Below, piece by piece: positions 21,882-33,531 of a DNA stretch of 64,000 bases. The translations under genes were made by a program, and so were the position numbers. Below the pieces are notes generated by a model that was not told where the DNA came from, did no database searches, and saw only the letters and a program-made list of their open reading frames with translations. Position 1 is the first letter of the stretch, and each line of letters begins with the position of its first letter. Origin of the DNA: Labyrinthula sp. Ha (lineage: Eukaryota; Sar; Bigyra; Labyrinthulida; Labyrinthulaceae); contig JAALGZ010000015.1 of assembly GCA_015227615.1 (NCBI GenBank), positions 769,001 to 833,000 of the forward strand, written 5' to 3'.

Positions 21882-24599
21882 ATGCAACGCGGAGAGCCAA
21901 AAGTGCTAAGCCCCTCTTGGCGTGAAGCCTACGATCCCAACTCTCAACGCTACTACTATGCAAACATTGTGACAAGAGAGACGACTTGGGAGAAACCTGT
22001 GGCACAGTACATGCTTTTTTAATGCTTTGCGCAAGGATTAACTGTTCTTAGGATTGAAGAAGAGCTGAGAAAAGAGGCAGCGAAGAAAAGGAGTAAAAGT
22101 CAAAATAAAGAAGATGTTTGGCTTGAGAGGCAAGATCCAAAAACAGGAAGAGTATATTATTATAACCCAAAGAGAAGAGAGACTTCCTGGCATCGACCTG
22201 ATGAGTCCAATCCAATTTCAACTGGTGCGTTGCAATCGACGCAGGGAGCAGGTCAATGGCAAGAAAGAGTAGATCCTGCATCAGGACGAACTTATTATTA
22301 TAACAAAGTGTTGAGAAAAACAAGTTGGGTTAATCCAGATGCACAAGTTCAACACAATGAACCACAGAAGTAAAGGTTCTTGAAGTTCTAATGTTTAGTG
22401 AGAAGAGGAGGAGCAATCGTTTATCTATGTCGTTTCAAAAAGCTGGACAAAGATTAAGTGCTGGAATAAATAAGCTTCTTGGACCTGTTTCTGCAAGTTA
22501 TCAAGATGGGGAAATGGTTGCTGTGCCAGGGGGACAAAGACGAAGTGCAAGGTATAATGAAAATTTGCCGCTGGATCCAGTGAACAAGAGTTCTACTAGA
22601 GCGAGCTTACGTTTGGGTGCTGCGTTTGATCTTGCCTCTGCTGCTGGTGGAGAAAGGAGGATGAGTATTAAGGAGCATATGATGGAGGTTTCTTCCATTG
22701 CAGGAGATAAATTTGCGAAATTGAGAAACTTGAAAGTTGGTGCTGAACCACAGCAGCAAACTACCGAGCCTGGTATTGATCTGGATCAATATTTGAGGAT
22801 GGACTTGCAAGAACTTGTGCAGAAGATGATGCATAGTGAAATGCAGTCTCCTGGTCGTAACTTTCCTTTTCAGGAATATGCAAATCAGTATTTTGATAGG
22901 AAGAAAAAAGGTAGTTATTTTTTGCTGGGTTATTATTAGGTTTATTTGGTGGGCAGAGAGATATTATGGAATTCACTGTACATAGTGATAAACATCTGAG
23001 TCAGCCACTTCTTGAACTTAGAGACAAGAATTTGATTAAGGATGCTCTTTATATATCTAAGAATATTCTTCTTTTCTGTGGAGACAAGAAAGGAAAATCT
23101 TCCGAAACTCTTTATGCTAATGTCATACTTGGACATATTCTCAACACAGATAAAAAGTTGGGGGTAATTTTCGTTTTGTTGTTTATTTTTAGAGTGAAAT
23201 ATATGCTCAGCTAATGAAACAGTCTTTTGAAAATGATAATTATAACTCTTTAGTTAGAGTTTTTGAGCTTTTTGCTCTTCTTGGTGGTACATTAGTTCCG
23301 CCTGAGGACATTGCGCCCTATGTGAAAACTCATCTTCTAGAATCTATTCATAAAGGGGAACAGAGAATTAGAGAACTAGCCTCTTATGCCTTGCTTCGTA
23401 TGAACCAATTTGCCAGTGATGCCGAAGCTAAGAGGCTGGAGGTTCCCTCATTTACAGAAATTGAAGCTGTTCGATGTTTTCAGCCTGTTGAAGTCTCTAT
23501 TTCTCTGATAGCTTCAACATCAGTTCAGATGCAAGTTGATTGCTGGACCACCATTGCGGATGTCCGAAGAGCTTTGGAGCATAGATTTCAAATTAAGGAT
23601 GGCACTCCTTTTACTGTTTTTGAGGTTGTAAATGACGATTCTGAGCGTGCTCTTGAAGATAGCGATCGAGTTCTTGATTTGCTTGCATACTGGGAAAGAG
23701 AAGTTGAAACTAAGCGGGCAATCAAGGGTAACAAAGATATCCCAGAGTTTAGATTTGTTTTTAAGATTAGGTTGTTTTTTGATATTTCTGAGGATGATAC
23801 ATCAGCCGTAGAGCTTGCTTATCTTCAAGCTGTATATGAAGTCTGGGATCAACGCTATCCTTGTTCCCTTGAAGATTGCATCACTCTTGCTGCCCTCGAG
23901 GCACAAGAAAAGTTTGGTGACTTCAGAGGAGAAGATGTATTTGGTGATAAGCTAGCTGCCTATATCCCACAGAAATTTTATGAGGAAGATGAAGAGCAAA
24001 TAAGCAGAATGAAGGCTCAAATTTATCGACAATATCAAGAATATAAGGGATACGACAAACTGGTGTGTATGATCAATTATTTGAACTATGTGAAGGGTTG
24101 GAAATACTATGGTTCTCAATACTTTTTCGCAAACCCCGTTACAATCAGGTTGCTCGGAAAAGAATTTCCTCCTTTGGTGATTATTGGTATTAATGCTAAG
24201 GGTATATTGATGATAAATCCAGAAGGCCTTTCTCTTATTGCCGAGTACCCTTATTCCGAAATTGTTACTTGGGGATTTTCAGATAACAACTTTGTTTTTG
24301 TAGTTGGAAATTTAGTTCAAAGCCAAAAGATGTATTTCAATACTGATGAAGGTGTGGAAATGAATGGGCTAATTCATGCGTACCTGAATAAGTTGATGGA
24401 AGCTCAACCAGAAGAGGACATGTACGGAAATCTTCAGCAACAGTTGGGAATGAACGCCTCCAGTCCTGGACAAAATCTAGACCAACACTATTCTGCTAGC
24501 GCTCCGACAACGGCATATGGTAGTCCATCACAAGGATTTGGTTCCAGCTTTGGACAAGCGCAACCTAATGGTGCGGAATATGGACAAGGCTTTTATTAA
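21882..24599 (+). CDS. Three-WW, MyTH4-FERM protein without a myosin motor
   Basis: Five exons (21882-22006, 22052-22369, 22399-22910, 22940-23163, 23193-24599) join to 861 residues; introns are 45, 29, 29, 29 nt. Three WW domains occupy the first 150 residues, each ending in the TxWxxP hallmark (RETTWEKP, RETSWHRP, RKTSWVNP) after an YYY/N strand. A basic linker leads to a MyTH4 domain (from about residue 275; SEIYAQLMKQ is diagnostic) and then a FERM region (ubiquitin-like, helical and PH-like lobes) up to about 810. The tail is Gln/Gly/Ser-rich. MyTH4-FERM pairs bind microtubules and membrane partners in myosins VII, X and XV and in plant kinesin KCBP. Here no motor precedes them: the start has a good AAAGAAACAATG context. 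The apparent ATG at 22391 lies inside a 29-nt intron, so splitting this locus in two would be wrong. Confidence 0.8.
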
Positions 24600-24698
24600 A
24601 TTTTGATTATTTAGCTTTTCGAAGTGGTAGCAAGAGAAAATAGTCAATAAATTGTTTACTTAATAGTAACTATATGTCTAAAACATGCATGTTTTTTA

Positions 24699-25418
24699 TT
24701 ATTTTTCTGGGCGCTGAATCTTCGCCCATGTGGCATTTGGAAGAAGTCTTAGACCAAGTAATGAGCTTTGCTTTATTACTACTACTTTACTTAGCGGCTG
24801 ATTAAACTTATCTGCAAAGAATGAATTCTTATTTGGATTTTTTACCCGAAAAGGTAAGATAATATTAGTGGTTATAGTGAAGAACATAATATCTGTACTG
24901 ACATTAAAAGCAAAGAGGGTTTCGTCCATAGGATCTGTAACTAGAGACTCTTGAAGGTATTCAAAGCTGTCAAATACTTTTAAGAGAAAAATGTTGAAGA
25001 GTATGAATACCGTTTCATGATAACTAAGAAATAATTTCACTATTTCAATTTTTGTGTGCTGAATTTTGTCGGACATTTTGCTGTTAGGCCTGATTATCTT
25101 GATCCATTGAAGTTGGTTTGCAAGCTGTCTCTTCCACCTTTTTGAAAGAAACAAGGCAAAAATTAACTCACAAGCCTCGAAGGTTCTTCTAAATCCCATT
25201 GCAATTTTATACCTTTTCTCTTTACCAGATAGAGCAATCGCCATTTGAATGTAATAGAAATAAACCAGAAAAGTAACTAGTTTGTAGTACCAGGTACTGT
25301 TTTCAAACCCGATTAAGATCTTCATCTGAACAGTGCTTGCTAGGAAATCCATTATTAAAAGGCTACTCAAAACTAAGCAGATGTTTGGTGTTTCTGTTAG
25401 AAGTAGACTAGAGTTCAA
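24699..25418 (-). pseudogene. 7TM array copy lacking its N-terminal half
   Basis: An open minus-strand frame of about 239 codons homologous to the C-terminal two-thirds of the 7TM family at 32291-36682. NICLVLSSLLIMDFLAS matches NIALALIGFAVIDFLTS (helix 3), then YYKL...IALSGKEKRYKIAMGFRRTFEACE, FLSYHETVFILF and a final FRVKNPNK. The N-terminal domain and helices 1-2 are missing, and the frame is closed upstream by a TGA before any ATG. The first internal ATG falls inside helix 3. It also carries an extra 25-residue tail. I read it as a 5'-truncated pseudogene at the distal end of the array. A cryptic upstream exon cannot be excluded. Confidence 0.65.
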
Positions 25419-25462
25419 GTTACAAGTTCCTCTTTGTCCTTTGATGTATAATCACAAATTGC

Positions 25463-25807
25463 ATGGAAGAAGCTCATCAATCTTTTGAAAAAAAATGCTT
25501 AAGACTAGAGAACGTCCAAGATGCTGTTCCCTTGAATTCGCCCAACAAAGTTGAGATGGCGAAGCTTGATGAAGGTCAAAAGTGGAAATACGTAGTAGAA
25601 GAGGATGTAGGACATCTAGTGCAGTATCATCCACGTTTCTCTGAAGAACTCAGTGTACGTGCTAAGACTACACCAAGCGCTCTAAAGAAAAAGCCATTCA
25701 CGTTCATTAAATATCTCTGCAAACTCTGGTGTAAAAGTAACAGTGTATATACAAATGTACTTCGTTTAAATTTTCCTACCCATAAAAAGAGCAAATTAAC
25801 ATTTTAG
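25463..25807 (+). CDS. Doubtful small open frame
   Basis: A 114-codon plus-strand frame starting with ATG, 44 bases from the truncated 7TM copy and divergent from it. The first 80 residues are charged and helix-like (EEAHQSFEKKCLRLENV); the end is basic. No family is recognised. It occupies the place where the missing N-terminal half of the 7TM copy would lie, so it may be filler sequence open by chance, or a small gene whose insertion truncated that copy. Confidence 0.2.
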   Translation: MEEAHQSFEKKCLRLENVQDAVPLNSPNKVEMAKLDEGQKWKYVVEEDVGHLVQYHPRFSEELSVRAKTTPSALKKKPFTFIKYLCKLWCKSNSVYTNVLRLNFPTHKKSKLTF

Positions 25808-28800
25808 CAACTTGGAAACAAAAACATAACTCTAGATTATTTTCCCCTTTAGTGATCACTGAGTTAGTTTTTAGAAAGTATGCATTATAATGTGGTAAGA
25901 ATATACCGAGACGACACCTTCCTAAGCATCTAATTATTCCTAGACGGTATACCATTGAGTTAAACTCGTCTATATAAATTGAACATTGAAATCACAGAAA
26001 AGTTTATAGAGATTTGTTGTGCATATGAAAAAAAATCCGTATCCAGATTAAAGAATATCAAATTTTATACACTTACATAAGCATTTTGAAAGAGGGAAGA
26101 GCATATTAAATAAGAAACATTCTGGTTTATTCCCTTCAGGTACAAGAATCTATATAAACTTTGCTAATGTGAAAAAAGCAATGAAGCTCTGATTCATCTA
26201 AAGAGCCTGGCTAACATGTGCAATAAGTCAATGTTTACTCATTTATAGTTCTAGCACACATATTCATGCTACAATTAATTTTCTTCATTTGATGTTTCAT
26301 ATCCATCAAAGTCATCTCATTTCAGTTTCTATCTTTAATTCGCCAAGTTTATAGTTTCTTTACTAAAGACAAATTTAGTCTCTGATTTACTATTTGTTAC
26401 CTTTCTTACTCGCATTCAGTACTTATTCTTTTTGGAGCATTCATTGGTTATGACACTTAGAATATTCTTACTTTTCATTTTAGCCTACATATGCAAAATG
26501 GGTTATTTGGCTATCAGAAAATGAGTTTTCTATTACAATCGTTAGTTTGCAGAAATCGTAAACAACTTCTTTACCTTTCAAAATTTTCCATTTAGTATTG
26601 AACTCTCGAGCATTCATATAGCTCTATTAAAGTGCTAATGATTCTTAATGTTTATTAGGTCTATATAGGGAGTTTTTTAACTCATTTTTATTTAATCATT
26701 AAGGTTTCTTGCTTTTTTATCTTTTCCAGCTTTTATTGCTATAAAAATTAGGTGAAAGATACTTTGGAACTTTTCCCATTTGTAGCTTGGTTGCATAGAG
26801 TCTTGGTGTATAAAACTTGATAATGTAGCCAGTAGCTACCAGAATCCAATCTAATTTGGTATTATATTAAAATTTACCTTTTATATATCTGTAGCCTCTT
26901 CAGTATTGAAAATTTCCGTATAAATATGTTTATTTTCATTCACTTTATTCTAGGTCTGAGCCATTAAAACAATGGCGATAATTCTTTGTAACCCTTTTGC
27001 ATTCATTGTATCCACATAGCCCTAGATGAATTAACAAAATAATTCCAACCCTTATACTTTAAGTAGATAATAACTTTCATTTTTTATTCGAATACTCACT
27101 TTTATCGAGTAATAACTAAAGGTATCAACTAATTTCATCTTTATTAATCTAGAAGAATGTTTCCACTACTTTGATAGTCCCGTTTTATTTTCAGTATTAT
27201 TTTTCTATTCTTCTTTTGGTAGCCCACCGCGAAGAGTTTATCTTCAAAAAAAGGAAACATTTGTTTAATAAATAGCAGGTAAGATTATTGCCAATGCGTT
27301 AGCTCGATAGTCAATATTTTATTACTGGGCAAACATGAATTGGAGAAAAGATAAATGAAGTTGTCCCAGTTTATTTTCATGAAAACTGTGTAAGTATCAT
27401 GGCGGTAGGTGATTTTAGATATACATCAAGAATGTATTTGTGGTTTTGTACCAGGCGTTATAAACCTTAAAGTTGCAAAAATATTGTATCCACTTAATTG
27501 CAATAGCTAATATATCGTAAAAGGTGTGTCATTATCATCAATTGAATACTTAATAAACTTTTAAAGCGGTAAAACCCACTCTTGCATAAAGTAAAAAGAA
27601 CACATGGCTTAGAGAATTCCTTAAGCCCATATCACTTTGTACCATATAACATATATTTAAAGATTGTGTTAAAATTGCTTGAGTAAACCTAGATGCCATT
27701 TTCTACCTTTTTAAATTTAAATAAAATCTTCGTTGAATCGATATTTCAACAAAGATCCAAGTTCTAACTAGCGCATATATGTGGTTTAAACAGGGCATAA
27801 AGTACATTCTTTCCCCTGATTTTTTAATTTTATTTTTTTAGTGCAAGGGTTGTCTTGAAATATTTTTAATCGCTAGAATATTTTATTATATCTGCAAAGT
27901 AATTATCTTATAATAACTAAGTAACCAAGACCTACAGCAATGTGTAAATATTGGGACTTATTCTAAAAGAAAACTCTCTTACAAGAAAGACTAATATTAA
28001 ACGTTGATATATTTATAAGCAGTTTAAGATTAATAACTAATCATCTTTTGGTAATTCTCTTCTTATAAACATATTTTCTTTGGGTTCTCAATATGTCAAA
28101 TAAGTTTATTCATACTTGTCTAATAGACGGAATAGGGCATAATGTTAATTGTTAAGAAGTGTACATATGTAAAAACAGCGAATTAATCTCTGATCACCAA
28201 AAAATGAGTAAATGATTTGGGACAAGAACTTCATATACACAAATATATTTTCTGGAGTACTAAAAGATAGGTGTCTAGAAGGGAAGATGATACTTTATAA
28301 AATTTTTTATTTTTGACATTTTAAAGAAAATACCAACCTTAATTGTTGTCAAATTTCTACAACTAACATAAGAACTAAAAAAAATCTTCGTTTAGATTAT
28401 ACGATCTTTGATTATTAGAATATAAATTGAAGATAATGTTCTAGCTGGAACTATTTTTCAAGGATATGCTTTTCTATTATACCTTAAATATAATTGTATT
28501 TTAAATTTTAATTACCGACTATCTTTCAAGCAAGTAACCCATATATTACAATATATTGAAACTGTCAAGTCATCAAAGATTCAATCAACAAACCAAGTAC
28601 AAGAGATCATAATATCTACTGGTTTGGCATCTGTGGTTTCAACATATATAGAAATTCGCAAGAATAAGCTCGACATATGGAGTCTTTTCAGAAGATTTGT
28701 CATATCTTTCGGTTTCGGTTAAATCCAAGACGAGTTTTGTCTGTAGTGAACCAATAAATAACATATAGAGAGATTTCATGATTGATCCCTGGACTACCAA

Positions 28801-30663
28801 AGCATCCTTGATAACTTTAAAACTCTTTTTATTAGCTTTTTGCCACAGAATATATTTCTTGTGGGAATATCAAACACCCAGTAAATTTCGATAACAATTT
28901 TAACAGGTTAAATACAAAAGGTGATACTTGCATTAGCCTGTCAAATATTTGTCTGGGCATGTTAAATTCATATATGGATAAAGTATGCGAAGTAAGTCGG
29001 ACTCTTTGAAAAATCGTACCCCATATCTTTTCATCAAACTTATTGAAACTCTATTTCCTGGACAAAAATTCTTAGGTAATCACTTCTGCAAATATAAATA
29101 CACGTTCCGTCAGTAAGCCTAGTACCGGAGGAGGTTAATTAACACTTGAGATAGTGATCCTATAACCTTTAGCCAATATTGATTATTCTTTTTTTTCTGG
29201 GGAGATTCGCGTTGCATTGAGTATCGATGGGTCATTAGAGTACAAATTCAAGGAAGATAGTACATGTCCCAAGATTTTCTGTTCTGGTTTTTTGCTGCTT
29301 TATCATTTGAATCAGCGGTAAGATACAACATGTGGTAGTAGGGAAGTAATCAAACTGGATGATATATTTTACCTGAATATTTACGTGGAAATGAAGCGTA
29401 TGAAAAGGTTTCATGGGAATGCTATAGTTATAAGGTTTTATACGATATCTAGGGCAGCATAATGTTTCTATTGCTTAGATTCCCTGAAGCAAACAAGACA
29501 TGTTGTATCGATTAGTAAAAACCCTACAGTTAGGTAAGCTAAAAAACATGCTGAAATGGGAAATAACCATATAGTTTATAGAGTACTTTTCACATGAATT
29601 ATAGCACTATGGTTAGTTCAAATTAGCAGCTGGTACCAATTCGGATCTAAAACAATAGGAGAAACCCTTAGCCCTTCAAAATTGATTCGAGTATTGTGGA
29701 ATAACTATTAAACTATAAAATTAAAAAGGATTCCTCGCGCTACATATGTGATTCCCCAGGAATAGTTAGAGCTTTTGATTCAACATAGTAATTCATGTAA
29801 CAAAATGTCTAAGGCGAAGCTAGAGAAAATTTATTGAATTATGATTTGGCTTTCTATTCTGTGGAAAAAGCTTAAAATCAACTGCATAATAAATGAAACA
29901 AGTAATTGTTGATTCATTCCTTTAGGAGATGTATTCTATGATGAAGAATGAAGGTCGAGTACGATAACATTATTTAAGTAACAACCAGTACTATGTTATG
30001 ATCCATATAAGATTTACGTTAGCTTCTATTATAGAAAATTTCTTGTTCATCGGCTTGTGTCACTATAATTGCTCTCATTCTTAGACCAGTATTAGGAATA
30101 TAAGAGTCATAGTCACACTGGGTAATTTTGTTTTTTTTACTCTTATAGTTTCAAGTTGGAAAATGGCTAAATGGTAGATATTTCGTTATTACTCCGTTTT
30201 CATCCTTAGAATCTAGTTAAAAACCTATAGGTATATGTTCAGATACCAAATTAGATATTAAAGTGAGTAGATAAACCCATTTGAATAAGCTTATGATAAC
30301 TTTTTCAGAAAAGACGATGCATTGAATTCTCATATAGAAACTGGTGTGAATAACACTAATGATGAATACTATCAAGCCCATTCGCATCTAATTGCACACG
30401 AGTATCGTTATATTATTGGTCATTCCAAGCTTCTGATTTCATCGTTGTGTAGATATAGTCCACTGGTATGGCATATGAGAAGGGTTTAAGTCGAATGCAG
30501 GTTATATAACTTTTTATGTGTTTGAAATACGAAATAGTCTATACATGGATTAGTTTGTAGTAACCATATGTCTATTGTTATTCTACTGTTTATCGTGCAG
30601 TGTAGATACTTTTTGAAAATATAAGCTTCTAAACATTGAAATATCTTACTATTGAGTACTGTA
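25808..30663. other. Gene-poor desert within the 7TM array, about 4.9 kb
   Basis: Very AT-rich with stops in all frames; no frame over 60 codons and no recognisable relic. It separates the truncated copy from the rest of the array and may contain 7TM copies decayed beyond recognition by eye. Confidence 0.45.
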
Positions 30664-31677
30664 TTACGTTCTGTAAACTTTATTCATCAGCAAAGTTAGA
30701 TTGTTTAACCATATACTCTTCTTTTCGGGATTCTCTATCCGTAATAATACGACAATACTACCAGTAATGCACATGAACACAATATGTGAGCTTGAAACAG
30801 AGAGCAAAAGTTTTTGGTCCCTAGGATCCATGACCAAAGGTTCACCAAAATGCTCAAGACTAAGCACCACCTTCATTATGACCAGATTAAAAAGCATGAA
30901 TACAGTCACATGATATCTAAAGAATAATCGAGATATTTTGATTGCTGCATTTTCTACCTCTGTTGATTTATTTCATTTCATGTTGAGTATAACCATCCTC
31001 CTAAGTTCTTTTACAAGGCTTCGCTTACGTGTTTCAGAGTTGAATAACACAAGAAGTACTTCACATGCTTCGAAGCTCCTTTTAATGCCCATCACCAGGT
31101 TATATCTAATCTCCTTATCTGAGAGGGCAATTAGCAGAGGGATGTAGTGCACGGGAAGCAGAAATGCTAGAAGCTTGCAGTACCATGCTCGTTTGGTAAC
31201 CCCAGTGTAAACTTTCATCGCATTTAAGCTAGCTAAAAAATCAACAACCGAGAAGCCAATTAGGACCAAGAAAACGTTTCGCAATTCAGCTACCAGCATG
31301 TAAAAATCAAAGTCGTAGATGTTTCTTAGCCCATACATGTCCAGTTCAGAGGCTGCATGAAGAAAACAAGTCAAGCTTGTAAAGAAGAGAACTGGAAATT
31401 GTGGCATGTCAAGCACTTGTTTCCCGTGAACTCGGGCTAGGGCTTTCAAATTACTGATTTTCAAAACAAAGCAGGTGGGAAATACCAAGTAGAAGAGGAA
31501 GTAAAACATCAAGTTTAACATCAACCAGGGTCTTCCGTAATAATTAGCATAATTGCTCACACAATGCTGGGCATTCTCAGGATCAAACCAATCACTTTCA
31601 TTAATCCTACGAGCAAATTCTGCGGAAAATGTTAAAGGGTACTTACAGACGTGGTTTGTTGAGATTTCTCCTCCCAT
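30664..31677 (-). pseudogene. 7TM array copy with one in-frame TGA
   Basis: Reads as a full-length family member of about 337 codons from MGGEISTNHVCKYP to the C-terminus, interrupted by a single TGA at 30973-30975 after 234 codons. The frame before and after the stop is the same, with 21 open codons linking to the downstream ATG at 30909. The region around it (KISRLFFRYHVTV) aligns with KRISQSFFKYHVTV of the intact copy at 32291. Length is conserved across the stop, pointing to a substitution in the cytoplasmic loop before helix 6. Alternatives: stop readthrough, or a 36-nt GT-AG intron covering the TGA. The latter lacks the T-rich 3' end of other introns here and would delete residues its paralogues keep. 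Probably a young pseudogene. Confidence 0.7.
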
Positions 31678-32290
31678 TAAGGAAAATCTTGATCTCGTGT
31701 CTACTTTCAGAAAAAAAACGGATTTCTTTGTGTGCTTTCTAACGGCTATTTAATAACATCGGAACGGAATAGTTTTTAATGATTACTCGAAGAGAAATTT
31801 CTGTTTTGAAGAGAACACATCATGTGCGTTTCGCAACATCTTATGTTGGAAATTATATAGGTAAGATTTTAGCTTAGGTTCTGTCAAGTATAGGGAAAAA
31901 TTTCCATCAAACGCACTGACAAGGTTTCTCTGAAACAAATAGATTGAAAAGTTTAGTCGATCTTCTAGAGAGAACAGAGAATTCTCTTTAGATTTGATGT
32001 AGAACTAATTCAGGCCTCTGAAGTGCATTTTTTAACTCTCTCTGTAGAGTTTTAAATTATGGTTATCTGGGAAAAAACAACGTGTCTTTCTTGCAACCTT
32101 ATATAGAGTTTAGAAAATAGTAGCTTGTTCTTACACAGTTTCTCTTATACACAATTAAATAGTTTTTCTAGCTAGCCTCGAAAGATTGTTTATTATATTG
32201 TCTAAAGGGAACTAAACTGACATCCTCTTCCGTTTTCTTATTCTTGTAAAGGGAACTTCAGTAATTCAACAAAATAGTTCCTGACAAGAA
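31678..32290. other. Spacer between 7TM copies
   Basis: Upstream region of the copy at 30664-31677 and 3' flank of the copy at 32291-33304. No gene or obvious regulatory word recognised. Confidence 0.45.
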
Positions 32291-33304
32291 CTAGTGAGAC
32301 TGAATTGTCTTTGCCATAGACATTACTTTGGAAAATGCCATAATTCTCTTCGCTTGGCTTTTCACACGAAATGTAAGAACCAAAATTCCGGTTATGCTAA
32401 AAAAGAAAATTCGTGAAATTAACCTAGAAGTCAATAGCCCTGGATCTCTGGGATCCATTGTTAATGGCTGACCAAATTTTTCCAAACCTTGTAATGCTAA
32501 TAAACTACAAAGCGCAATCAGAACACAAACTGTGACATGATACTTAAAGAATGATTGAGAAATTCTTTTTGATGCTTTTGCAATCCTATCAGCCTCTTGC
32601 ACACTCTTACTAACCGATGCACTATTTCTTAATTCTTTAAGTAACTGCCTCTTTCGTCTCACTGATAAGAATAAAATAGTGCACACTAGCAAAGCTTCGC
32701 AGCATCTTCTCATTCCCATCACAGTGTTGAATCTCTTCTTCTTATCGCTTAGAGCAATTGCCAATGGCACACCGTAAGAAGGTGTAAGAACAAATGTAAG
32801 TTTATAATACCATGTTTTCTTTGAATAGAGAGAGTCGATCTTCATCTGAGTTGTACTTGTTAGGAAATCAATAACTGCAAACCCGATCAAGGCGAGAGCT
32901 ATGTTTCTAACCTCTCCAATTATAAGATACGTGTCGAATGAATATACACCTTTCAAACCATACACATCAAAGGCAGCGATTGCTTGAAAGGAAGCCATGA
33001 TAGTTGTAAAGGATAAAACTGGGAACTGCGGTAGATCCATCATGTGTTTCCTTTGAGTGACAGCTACAGCCTTTAAGTCCGTAATCTTTAAAAAGAGCAG
33101 CACAGGGTAAAGAAAATAGTAGAGAAAGTAAAAAACAATGTTTGAGAGTCCCCATGTACTTCCAAAGAACTCTGAATATGTACTTGTACAGTATATTTCA
33201 TTGTCAGGATTCAGCCATGCGCTCTCATTTAAGTTAGCAGCAAACTCTTTGGTGAACGTAGTGGGAAATCTGCACACGTGATTAGTTGAAATTTCTCCCC
33301 CCAT
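32291..33304 (-). CDS. Seven-helix membrane protein, tandem family, copy A
   Basis: An intact intronless frame of 337 residues. A short N-terminal region (1-50) holds two conserved cysteines (C11, C39), an NES glycosylation-type site and the family start MGGEISTNHVC. Seven hydrophobic segments follow at about 54-73, 94-113, 125-148, 168-186, 200-215, 255-275 and 295-313. Basic residues concentrate after helix 1, after helix 3 and in a long loop before helix 6 (RRKRQLLKELR...KASKRIS), implying an outside N-terminus and inside C-terminus, the GPCR arrangement. Motifs shared with the other copies: MDLPQFPVL, DVYGLKGVYSFD, GFAVIDFLTS, MGMRR, LTMDPRD and SRIFFFSITGI. I recognise no named family. 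A receptor role is inference from topology and expansion. Confidence 0.7.
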   Translation of the reverse strand: MGGEISTNHVCRFPTTFTKEFAANLNESAWLNPDNEIYCTSTYSEFFGSTWGLSNIVFYFLYYFLYPVLLFLKITDLKAVAVTQRKHMMDLPQFPVLSFTTIMASFQAIAAFDVYGLKGVYSFDTYLIIGEVRNIALALIGFAVIDFLTSTTQMKIDSLYSKKTWYYKLTFVLTPSYGVPLAIALSDKKKRFNTVMGMRRCCEALLVCTILFLSVRRKRQLLKELRNSASVSKSVQEADRIAKASKRISQSFFKYHVTVCVLIALCSLLALQGLEKFGQPLTMDPRDPGLLTSRLISRIFFFSITGILVLTFRVKSQAKRIMAFSKVMSMAKTIQSH

Positions 33305-33531
33305 TTGAGATTTGTACTCTTTAACGCATCACAGGAAAAGACATTTTCTACGGGTATTCTTCCCTAGAAAGTGAACTTCGTATGTCCACTGCAAAACATT
33401 TAGTTTAAAACCCTTGATCTTGCAGGGAAATAAGCATCCAGCAGTAATAATGCTTCTTTGGTACATTTTCATTCTTCATCAAGAAACATAAAAACTCTTA
33501 ACATATTCTATATTGTGACAAGAACGAACTG

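Noticed and set aside
22391-22939. Apparent separate gene starting at ATG 22391
   Set aside because: The ATG lies in a 29-nt GT-AG intron (22370-22398) that joins the WW and MyTH4-FERM parts in frame; the end of that frame also runs into the next 29-nt intron.
30938-30985. A 36-nt GT-AG intron hiding the TGA in the 7TM copy
   Set aside because: It keeps frame, but lacks a T-rich 3' end and would delete residues present in all paralogues; substitution in an exon is more likely.
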